Source: an uncultured Eubacteriales bacterium
Lineage (GTDB): Bacteria; Bacillota; Clostridia; Oscillospirales; Oscillospiraceae
Length of the DNA: 9,992 bases
Direction of reading: 5' to 3'
Assembly (NCBI GenBank): GCA_900546915.1
Contig: UREY01000045.1
Span: forward strand, 1 to 9,992
Part shown: piece by piece, positions 1-6,900 of the stretch
How positions within the stretch are numbered: the first letter of the stretch is position 1
Layout: each line of letters starts with the position of its first letter
Translations under genes and position numbers: made by a program
Notes under the pieces: generated by a model
Databases searched by the model: none
What the model saw: only the letters and a program-made list of their open reading frames with translations
Told to the model about the DNA's origin: nothing

Positions 1-20
1 CGGGGGGTGAGGGGCTGAGT

Positions 21-1205
21 ATGGCAAAAAACAAAAAAATCCCCCTGGGAATTTACGTGCATGTCCCGTTTTGCCGCAGCAAGTGTCAGTACTGCGACTT
101 TTATTCCCTGGGAGGTTCCCGGGAAAAGGGATTGATGGAAAGCTACCTGGAGGCCGTGTGCCGCCACATCAAAGAGGCAGGGGCTTTGGCGCCGGGCTAT
201 CAGGTGGACACGGTGTACTTTGGCGGTGGAACCCCTTCCTTTTTGGGCGCGGACGGTCTGATTCCCATCATGAACGCCCTGCGCCGCCGGTTTGACCTGT
301 CCAATGATGCGGAGATCACCTTTGAGGCCAATCCGGACTCCGTCACGGAAAAGCTGCTGAAACGGCTCAAGGCCGAGGGGTTTAACCGGATTTCCCTGGG
401 GGTGCAAACCGATGACGACGCGCTGCTGAAAAAGCTGGGCCGTCCCCACAGCTACCGCCAGGCCGTTCAGGCGGTCCACTTGGCCCGTAAGGTGGGATTT
501 CACAACATCTCCCTGGATTTGATGTACGGCCTACCCGGCCAGAGCCGCTCTGCCTGGGAGGAGACGTTGAAGCATGTGCTGGAACTGTCTCCGGAGCACA
601 TGAGCTGCTACGGCCTGAAGGTGGAAGAGGGCACGCCGCTTTGGACTTACAAGGACGCGGCCAACCTGCCGGACGACGACGCCCAGGCGGACATGTATCT
701 CTCTGCAGTCCGGATTCTGAAGGAGCATGGCTATGCTCAATATGAGATTTCCAACTTTGCCCGCCGGGGCCTGCGGTCCCGGCACAATTTGAAGTACTGG
801 ACCGGGGGAGAGTATTTGGGCTTCGGTCCTGCCGCCAGCTCTGATTTTGGCGGCAAGCGGTTTACCATTGCAGCGGATATTCACGGCTATATCGACGGGG
901 TAAAATACAACGGGCCGGTGTTGTCCGAATGTCAGGAAATCCCCGCCCGGGAACGGGCCGGGGAATACCTGATGCTGCGCCTGCGCACTTCGGAGGGGAT
1001 AGAGGCAGAGACCTATACCAAGCAGTACCTGCTCCCCTTCGAGCCCCTGCAGACGCGGCTGGAGCAGTATCGGGCTCAGGATTTGGCCGTCTCCGACGGC
1101 GGCCGCTGGCGCCTGACGCCCCGGGGCTTTCTGGTGAGCAACGCCATTCTGGCGGAGCTTTTGGAGGCCCAGGAGCGCTCGGCGCCGCCGGCGAAAAAGC
1201 GCTGA
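21..1205 (+). CDS. hemW: HemW, radical SAM family heme chaperone
   Basis: The 394-residue product matches the HemW family in length and motifs. It has an N-terminal radical-SAM cluster motif CX3CX2C (Cys18, Cys22, Cys25, followed by Asp-Phe) and a glycine-rich SAM-binding motif GGGTPS at about residues 68-73. It also has HNLKYW at residues 255-260, the HNxxYW signature that separates HemW from the true oxygen-independent coproporphyrinogen III oxidase HemN. Family knowledge: HemW is cytoplasmic, binds a [4Fe-4S] cluster, SAM and heme, and delivers heme to hemoproteins; older databases call it 'coproporphyrinogen III oxidase-like'. The ATG at 21 follows a purine-rich stretch (GAGGGG, 9-14) at suitable spacing. 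Only 20 bases lie upstream, so the preceding gene cannot be identified; lepA is a frequent neighbour in Firmicutes, but that is not visible here. The gene is intact, with TGA at 1203-1205, and converges on nfnB. Confidence 0.95.
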   Translation: MAKNKKIPLGIYVHVPFCRSKCQYCDFYSLGGSREKGLMESYLEAVCRHIKEAGALAPGYQVDTVYFGGGTPSFLGADGLIPIMNALRRRFDLSNDAEITFEANPDSVTEKLLKRLKAEGFNRISLGVQTDDDALLKKLGRPHSYRQAVQAVHLARKVGFHNISLDLMYGLPGQSRSAWEETLKHVLELSPEHMSCYGLKVEEGTPLWTYKDAANLPDDDAQADMYLSAVRILKEHGYAQYEISNFARRGLRSRHNLKYWTGGEYLGFGPAASSDFGGKRFTIAADIHGYIDGVKYNGPVLSECQEIPARERAGEYLMLRLRTSEGIEAETYTKQYLLPFEPLQTRLEQYRAQDLAVSDGGRWRLTPRGFLVSNAILAELLEAQERSAPPAKKR

Positions 1206-1211
1206 GATCAC

Positions 1212-1272
1212 AAACAGGAGAAAGCCTCCCACCCGGAAGGCTTCCTCCTGTCTTTTACCGCTTTTTTACGGT
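1212..1272 (+). terminator. Rho-independent terminator of hemW, between convergent genes
   Basis: A perfect 7-bp stem, ACAGGAG (1214-1220) with CTCCTGT (1245-1251), continues past one A/C mismatch into AAGCCT/AGGCTT (1222-1227 with 1238-1243). The loop is short and C-rich. The stem is followed by TCTTTT and further T-runs up to the nfnB stop codon, which suits termination of hemW on the + strand. Read on the - strand the same hairpin follows nfnB, but only a weak TTTGTG tract comes after it, so a bidirectional role is possible but less certain. Confidence 0.85.
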
Positions 1273-1273
1273 G

Positions 1274-2662
1274 TTATTTTTTGTTTTGCAGGTATGCGTC
1301 AATGGCAGCGGCGCCCTTTTTACCGGCGCCCATGGCCAGAATGACGGTAGCAGCGCCGGTGACGGCGTCGCCGCCGGCGAACACGCCCTCCCGCGTGGTC
1401 ATTTCGTCTTCATTCACAATCAGGCAGCCCTTTTTGTTGGTTTCCAGACCCGGGGTGGTAGACCGAATCAGGGGGTTGGGACTGGTGCCCAGGGCCATGA
1501 TCACCGTATCCACATCCAGAATAAACTCGCTGCCGGGGATTTCCACCGGACGGCGGCGGCCGGAGGCGTCGGGCTCGCCCAGCTCCATGCGGATGCACTT
1601 CATTCCGCAGACGCGGCCGTCCTCGTCTCCCAGGATCTCCACGGGATTGCACAGCGTTTTAAACTCGATGCCCTCTTCCTTGGCGTGATGCTGCTCTTCC
1701 TTCCGGGCGGGCATTTCGGCCTCGCCCCGGCGGTAGACGATGTAGACCCGGTCCGCGCCCAGGCGCATGGCGCAGCGGGCGCCGTCCATGGCCACGTTGC
1801 CGCCGCCCACTACGGCTACAGCTTTGCTCTGAATGATAGGCGTATCGGCCTCTTCGGTATAGGCTTTCATCAGATTGGTCCGGGTCAGGTACTCGTTGGC
1901 GGAGTAAACGCCCTTGAGCCCCTCGCCGGGGATGTGCATAAACATGGGCAAGCCGGCGCCGGAGCCCACAAACACAGCCTGATAGCCCATTTCAAACAGC
2001 TCGTCAATGGACAGCACCCGGCCGATGACCATATTGGTCATCACCTCGACCCCTTGGGCCTCCAGCTTTTTGACTTCATTGGCGACGATTGCCTTGGGCA
2101 GACGGAACTCGGGAATGCCGTACACCAAGACGCCGCCGGCGGTGTGCAGGGCTTCAAAAACCGTGACGGCATAGCCCTTCTTGGCCAGGTCCGAGGCGCA
2201 GGTGAGACCGGCAGGACCGGAGCCCACCACGGCAACCTTGATTCCATTGGACGCTGCTTTTTCGGGCATAGCGTTAACGTGCTCCCGATACCAGTCGGCC
2301 ACGAACCGCTCCAGACGGCCGATGGCCACAGGCTCGCCCTTCACGCCCCGGACGCATTTGGCCTCGCACTGGCTCTCCTGGGGGCAGACCCGGCCGGACA
2401 GAGCGGGCAGGGCGTTGGTGGAGGTGACGATTTCATAAGCTGCCTGAAAGTCGCCTTCGGCAACCTTGGCGATGAACTCGGGAATGCGGACATTGACCGG
2501 GCAGCCCTCTACGCACTTGGGCTTCTTGCAGCCCAGGCAGCGGCCGGCTTCCTCCATGGCCTGCTCGGCGGTGTAGCCCAGGGCTACCTCTTCAAAATTC
2601 CGGGCGCGGACCTGGGGGTCCTGCTCCGGCATCGGCGTTTTGGTCAGAGTCATATTTGCCAT
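1274..2662 (-). CDS. nfnB: NfnB / GltA-like NADPH-binding flavoprotein subunit (NADH-dependent reduced ferredoxin:NADP+ oxidoreductase, beta subunit)
   Basis: The 462-residue protein belongs to the GltD/GltA/NfnB family. The N-terminal half-ferredoxin region holds a cysteine cluster at Cys42, Cys45, Cys50 and Cys54, and a second at Cys93, Cys99 and Cys103, as expected for two [4Fe-4S] clusters. An FAD Rossmann motif GSGPAG lies at 147-152, a pyridine-nucleotide motif GGGNVAMD at 286-293, and the C-terminal FAD motif with GVFAGGDAVTGAATV near the end. Family knowledge: with NfnA it forms an electron-bifurcating transhydrogenase that couples NADH, reduced ferredoxin and NADP+. Automated tools often name the same protein 'NADPH-dependent glutamate synthase small subunit (gltA)'. 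The Nfn reading is preferred because an nfnA-type gene lies directly upstream (16-nt gap) and no glutamate synthase large subunit is seen. The start is supported by AAGGAGG at 2671-2677, 8 nt upstream. The subunit assignment is firm; the physiological direction of electron flow is inferred. Confidence 0.92.
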   Translation of the reverse strand: MANMTLTKTPMPEQDPQVRARNFEEVALGYTAEQAMEEAGRCLGCKKPKCVEGCPVNVRIPEFIAKVAEGDFQAAYEIVTSTNALPALSGRVCPQESQCEAKCVRGVKGEPVAIGRLERFVADWYREHVNAMPEKAASNGIKVAVVGSGPAGLTCASDLAKKGYAVTVFEALHTAGGVLVYGIPEFRLPKAIVANEVKKLEAQGVEVMTNMVIGRVLSIDELFEMGYQAVFVGSGAGLPMFMHIPGEGLKGVYSANEYLTRTNLMKAYTEEADTPIIQSKAVAVVGGGNVAMDGARCAMRLGADRVYIVYRRGEAEMPARKEEQHHAKEEGIEFKTLCNPVEILGDEDGRVCGMKCIRMELGEPDASGRRRPVEIPGSEFILDVDTVIMALGTSPNPLIRSTTPGLETNKKGCLIVNEDEMTTREGVFAGGDAVTGAATVILAMGAGKKGAAAIDAYLQNKK

Positions 2663-2678
2663 TGCTGCTTCCTCCTTC

Positions 2679-3530
2679 TTAAATCAGGGCCTTGCCCATG
2701 GCCTCCATGCGGCAGACGTGCTCCTTGGCCACTTGGGCCTCCCGGTCCCGGTAAACGCCGTTCCTGCTCATCAGCTCGGCATAGTCCACCTGATGCCCGT
2801 CAAAGTCGGGGCCGTCCACACAGGCGAATTTGGTCTCTCCGCCCACCGTGACCCGGCAGCCGCCGCACATTCCCGTGCCGTCTACCATAATGGGGTTCAA
2901 GGATACGATGGTCTTGACCCCAAAGGGCTCGGTGGTTTTGGAGACGAATTTCATCATGGGGATGGGCCCGATGGCCAGGACCTCGTCATATTGGCGGCCG
3001 GACTCTAGGAGCTGCTGCAGCTTCACCGTGACGAAACCGTGCTCGCCGTAGGAGCCGTCGTCGGTCATTAAGTACAGATTGTCGGCACAGGCCCGGAATT
3101 CGTCCTCCAAAATGACGATGTCCTTGCTCCGGAAGCCTACAATGACATCCACCTCGCAACCGGCCTCCTTGAAACCGACTGCGGAGGGCAGGGCGATGGC
3201 GCAGCCGACGCCGCCGCCCACTACGCAAACCCGCTTTACCCCCTCGGTGTTGGTGGGCTTGCCCAGAGGACCGACGAAGTCCTGAATGTAGTCTCCTTCG
3301 TTCAGCGCGCCCAGGGCGTTGGTGGAAAAGCCCACTTTCTGGAAGATGATGGAGACGGTGCCCTTTTCCCGGTCATACCCGGCGATGGTCAGAGGGACCC
3401 GCTCTCCCTGCTCGTCCACCCGGAAAATGATGAACTGACCGGCTTTGGCCTTTTTGGCGACGAAGGGGGCCTCAATTTCCATCAGAGTGACGGCAGAATT
3501 CAACTCTTTTTTTCGGACAATCTTATACAT
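2679..3530 (-). CDS. nfnA: NfnA / sulfide-dihydroorotate dehydrogenase-like FAD/NAD-binding subunit
   Basis: This 283-residue protein has the ferredoxin-NADP reductase plan. An N-terminal FAD-binding beta-barrel carries RVPLTI at residues 44-49. An NAD(H)-binding half carries GGGVG at 105-109. Near the C terminus is an iron-sulfur site with Asp217, Cys222, Cys225 and Cys237 (VDGTGMCGGC, then FAC). An aspartate plus three cysteines is the known [2Fe-2S] ligand pattern in NfnA, and the PyrK/SudB relatives share the layout. Family knowledge: this cytoplasmic subunit binds NAD(H) and passes electrons to NfnB. It is the first gene of the operon; its TAA (2679-2681) lies next to the nfnB ribosome binding site, so the two are probably co-translated. 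The ATG at 3528-3530 is preceded 8 nt upstream by AAAGGA (3539-3544). Alternative labels are PyrK or SudB, but no pyrD is adjacent and the NfnB partner argues for Nfn. Confidence 0.92.
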   Translation of the reverse strand: MYKIVRKKELNSAVTLMEIEAPFVAKKAKAGQFIIFRVDEQGERVPLTIAGYDREKGTVSIIFQKVGFSTNALGALNEGDYIQDFVGPLGKPTNTEGVKRVCVVGGGVGCAIALPSAVGFKEAGCEVDVIVGFRSKDIVILEDEFRACADNLYLMTDDGSYGEHGFVTVKLQQLLESGRQYDEVLAIGPIPMMKFVSKTTEPFGVKTIVSLNPIMVDGTGMCGGCRVTVGGETKFACVDGPDFDGHQVDYAELMSRNGVYRDREAQVAKEHVCRMEAMGKALI

Positions 3531-3571
3531 AATCCTGATCCTTTCATTCCTGGATTTTGGGACATGACAAA

Positions 3572-3592
3572 CAGGCAGGGGAAGGCTGCCTG
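3572..3592 (-). promoter_or_regulatory. Inverted repeat in the nfnAB leader, just after the predicted transcription start
   Basis: A perfect 7-bp inverted repeat, CAGGCAG (3572-3578) and CTGCCTG (3586-3592), is separated by 7 bases. It lies within the first ~25 nt of the predicted nfnAB transcript. It could be an operator overlapping the start region or a 5'-terminal RNA hairpin that stabilises the message. No T-run follows, so it is not a terminator. The repeat is seen directly; its function is inferred. Confidence 0.45.
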
Positions 3593-3601
3593 CATGGAAT
3601 T

Positions 3602-3630
3602 ATTATAATCCACGGGGTATGCTTTGTCAA
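3602..3630 (-). promoter_or_regulatory. Consensus sigma-A promoter for nfnAB
   Basis: On the - strand a perfect -35 box TTGACA (3625-3630) and a perfect -10 box TATAAT (3602-3607) are separated by exactly 17 bases. Transcription would start near 3595, leaving a leader of about 65 nt before the nfnA ATG. An all-consensus promoter suggests strong, housekeeping-level transcription unless it is repressed. Confidence 0.88.
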
Positions 3631-3824
3631 AACGTATTTCCGCAACCTGGGGGAAATCTGGTATATTTTCCAGGCAGGCTGTCAAAATACGGTTCCTACC
3701 CGGCGCATTTTTGCTTTTTTTGGAAAATTTTCGCCGGTGCAGGAGACAATCCACAAATATAGTCATTTAGTTTTGGAGGTTTGTACCAAAAATGTAAGGT
3801 CTATGTAAAAAGGAAGGTGGAAGT

Positions 3825-3854
3825 ATGGCATAGTTTTAGAATTTGTGCTATCAT
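3825..3854 (+). promoter_or_regulatory. Probable extended -10 promoter for the large surface-protein gene
   Basis: A -10 box TATCAT (3849-3854; 5 of 6 matches to TATAAT) is preceded by TGC at 3846-3848, giving the extended -10 TGn motif. A weak -35-like ATGGCA (3825-3830; 4 of 6) lies 18 bases upstream. The predicted start near 3861 leaves a leader of about 50 nt. This is the best + strand candidate in the gap, but it has not been compared statistically with others. Confidence 0.5.
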
Positions 3855-3897
3855 AAGCATACAAGTGCCCTGCATCCCCATAACGGATGAGCAGAAA

Positions 3898-3904
3898 AAG
3901 GAGG
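3898..3904 (+). promoter_or_regulatory. Ribosome binding site fixing the start of the large gene
   Basis: AAGGAGG lies 6 nt before the ATG at 3911. It is a near-perfect Shine-Dalgarno sequence and sets the start just ahead of a well-formed signal peptide, which favours this ATG over the internal Met codons at residues 15, 18 and 22. Confidence 0.9.
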
Positions 3905-3910
3905 ATCACT

Positions 3911-6900
3911 ATGAAAAACGGTACCCGCAGCAGGCTTCTGGCGTGGTTGTTGATGGCGGCCATGATTCTAACCATGGTTCCCACGGCAATCTTTGCAGCC
4001 GGGTCTGCCACTTACACCAAGATTACCAACATGGAGGAGCTGACCTCAGGACAGTATGTACTGGCTGTACAGACAGGCTACGGGCTCGGCATCCTGGACG
4101 GCAGCTGGATTACAGCCGAGGCGATGGATGCTACGGTAGATGCTGTAACCGATCCGCTGCACCCCTGGACCCTGACGGTAGACGGGGACGGCGTCAGGCT
4201 GACGGATTGTAACGGCGTTTCCGTCGCGCCCACCGGAGGAAACGACAACGGCATTACCTCCGGCGATTACAGCTGGACCGTGACCTGCACAGACGGCACG
4301 TTCCGGTTTGCCGGTCAGGGAGAAGATACCGTAATCCTGGCCAGCAACAAAGGCTCCGGGAGCAAGTTCCGGGCCTACAAATCCACCACAGTCAACGGAA
4401 ATCCCAACGGCTATCCTTCGGACTTTACCCTGTACAAGCTGACCGGCGGCACGCCGGTAGAACCGACTGAGCCCACAGATCCGGTGGAGCCCACCGAGCC
4501 GGAGAAGCCGGAGGCGCTGTTTGACGACGGCGACCGGGTGGTCATCTATAACCCGGTCCACGGTAAAGCGCTGTCTACCACCTACACCGGCTTTTATAAC
4601 AACGGCACAGACGTGACGCTGGAAAACGGAGTCCTGACAGGCTACACGGAGAGCGATATCTGGACCGTCGGCGTCAATGACGACGGCACCTATACCTTTT
4701 CCACGGCGGACGGCCAAAAGCTGGCCATGGGCGAGAGCTACTCCAGCATGCCCCTGGACGAAGTATATTCCGACTGGCGCGTAACGGAAGCGGCAGCCGA
4801 CGGCTGCTACTACATACAAAACACCGGCCGGGGCCTGTACCTGGAATGGTATGCAGACAAGGGCAACTGGAGCGCCTACGGCTCCATCACCGAGGAGACG
4901 GAGAGCCTCTTTGCGCAGGCTTTCTACAAAGTTCCGGATGCTCGGAAGGAGGGCTTCGTCACGGAGCTTCATTCGGGAGACCGGGTCATTGTCTATAATC
5001 CGGAGAGCTCTGTGGCGCTGTCCCAGGTGTACAACGGATTTTATAACACAGGCGCTGCGCTCACGTTGACAGACGGCAAGCTCACCGGCTATTCCGATAC
5101 CGAAATTTGGACGGTGGGCGTCAATGAGGACGGCAGCTACACGCTGTCCACCCAGGATGGCCGGAAGCTGGCTATGGGGGAGAGCTTCTCCAGCACGCCC
5201 CTGGACGAGGTGAATCCCGATTGGCAGATCACGCCCGCTGCAACGGAGGGCTGCTTCTACATCCAAAACGCCGCCCGGGGCCTGTACCTGGAGTGGTACG
5301 CGGAAAAGAATAACTGGAGCGCCTACGGCTCCATCACCGAGGCCACCGAGGGGCTTTTCGCCCACCGGTTCTATCTGGTCCTCGAGACCACGGAAGAGCC
5401 TGTGCCGTCGGGTCCTCTGGCGCAGGGAGACCGGGTGGTCATTTACAATCCCGCCAATTTAAAGGCGCTGTCCACCACCTACAACGGTTTTTATAACAAT
5501 GGGACCGACGTCGTTCTCAACGGAGACCAGCTGTCCGGCTTTACCGCCGCCGACGTCTGGACGGTGGGCGTCAACGAAGACGGCAGCTACACCTTCTCCA
5601 CCGAGGACGGCCAGAAGCTCTCCATGGGCGAGAGCTTCACCAGTACGCCTCTGGACGACGTCTATTCCGATTGGAACCTGCAGCCCGCTGCAACCGGCGG
5701 CTGCTATTACATCCAGAACACGGTCCGCGGCAATTACCTGGAGTGGTATGCGGAGAAAAACAACTGGAGCTCCTACAGCGCCGTCACCGACGAAGCGCTG
5801 TTTGCCCAGGCCTTTTACAAGGTAACCGGGGACCTGCCCGACCCGGATGCGGGCCTGCCGGAGGCTGGAGATCAGGTTGTTCTGTTCAACCAGTCTGCCC
5901 AAGGCGTTCTGGCCTGCCAGGATGACAACGCAGAAAGTCCCTCCATTGAAAACGCCCCTGCCAGTGTCGCCGACGGCAAAGCCACGGCTGCCAACGGAGC
6001 CCTGGTGTTTACTGTGGAGAAAAACGGCGGGTACTACCGCTTTGTCAACGAGACCTTTGGTTACCTGTGCTCCAACGGGACGGGCAACAACGCATTTTAC
6101 CAGACGGAGCCCACTGAGGACGCAGATTGGACCCTGGCGGCCTACAACGGCGGCTATACCCTGGAGAGCCGCACGGCCAAGTTCAACGGGCAGTACGCGC
6201 AATTCCTGGAGTACTATGCCGGGTCCTACAAGTCCTATAGCATGTACAACGTCACGGACCCGGATATCTATACCTTCCATTTTTATCCCTGCGCCAACAC
6301 GAGCCTGACCGGAGGCGTTGTGAACGCGCCTGCCGTCGTCTTTGGCACGCTGGCCGACGCATTTTTGGGTCAGGCCTATTCCCTCACCTTCACCGTCGAC
6401 GCGGTTTTCGGCGTGCAGGATTTGCAGGTCTCCTTAAATGGCGACCCCCTTGCGTACACCGAAGCCGACGGCGTCTATACCCTGGCCATTCCGGCCGCGT
6501 CCGTCACCGGCGAGAGCCTTCAGATCCTCATCACCGGTACGGATACCAAGGGCGTGACCTTCCAGGATACGGCAGAAATCCCCGTCAGGGACGAGCCGGT
6601 GATTGACCGGCTCACCCCGGCTGCCGGGAGCCAAACCGGCGATAACCTGCGTCCTACCATCTCTGCCGCGGTTTCCAATGCGGGAGAGAACCCTGCGGTG
6701 ACCATGACTGTGGCCGGCACTCCGGTGGATGCGGTTTACGCCGACGGCAGAGTGTCCTACACCCCGGAGGCGGACCTGGCCCCGGGCCGAACCAGCGTCA
6801 CCGTCACCGTAACCCGGAGCGACGGCAAATCCGCCGGCCGGACCTGGAGCTTTACCGTAGGCACCGCCACGGAGCAGCTGTATTTTGGACAGCTGCATTC

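Larger units (their letters stand above)
3531..3910. other. Divergent intergenic region between nfnA and the large surface-protein gene
   Basis: This 380-bp stretch is clearly AT-richer than its flanks and holds no convincing gene. Besides the two promoters listed separately, it contains an imperfect palindrome centred near 3660 (CCTGG at 3646-3650 with CCAGG at 3670-3674, and partly matching A/T-rich inner arms), upstream of the nfnAB -35 box. It also contains a 6-bp inverted repeat CCGGCG/CGCCGG (3700-3705 with 3732-3737) around a T-rich loop. A small TTTTGG/CCAAAA repeat lies at 3771-3791. These may be regulator sites for one or both promoters, but no known operator consensus was recognised. 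Confidence 0.6.

Noticed and set aside
21..1205. Reading this gene as hemN, oxygen-independent coproporphyrinogen III oxidase
   Set aside because: The HNxxYW motif, the CX3CX2C motif followed by Asp-Phe instead of a further Cys, and the shorter length fit HemW.
929..2851. 640-codon open frame on the + strand
   Set aside because: It overlaps hemW and runs antisense to nfnB and the end of nfnA, both strongly supported by motifs. Its translation is low-complexity and matches no family; long antisense frames are expected in GC-rich coding DNA.
3781..4212. 143-codon + strand frame starting at a TTG after GGAGG
   Set aside because: The spacing from GGAGG to the TTG is only 1 base, and most of the frame overlaps the start of the large gene in another phase, where the signal peptide and its own Shine-Dalgarno are convincing.
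4046..5365. 439-codon open frame on the - strand inside the large gene
   Set aside because: It is antisense to the motif-rich + strand frame, has no ribosome binding site or recognisable domain, and its internal repetition mirrors the + strand modules.
4529..5824. CRISPR array or mobile repeat
   Set aside because: The repeats are ~400-bp protein-coding modules in frame with one gene, not short direct repeats with spacers, and no transposase or terminal inverted repeats are present.
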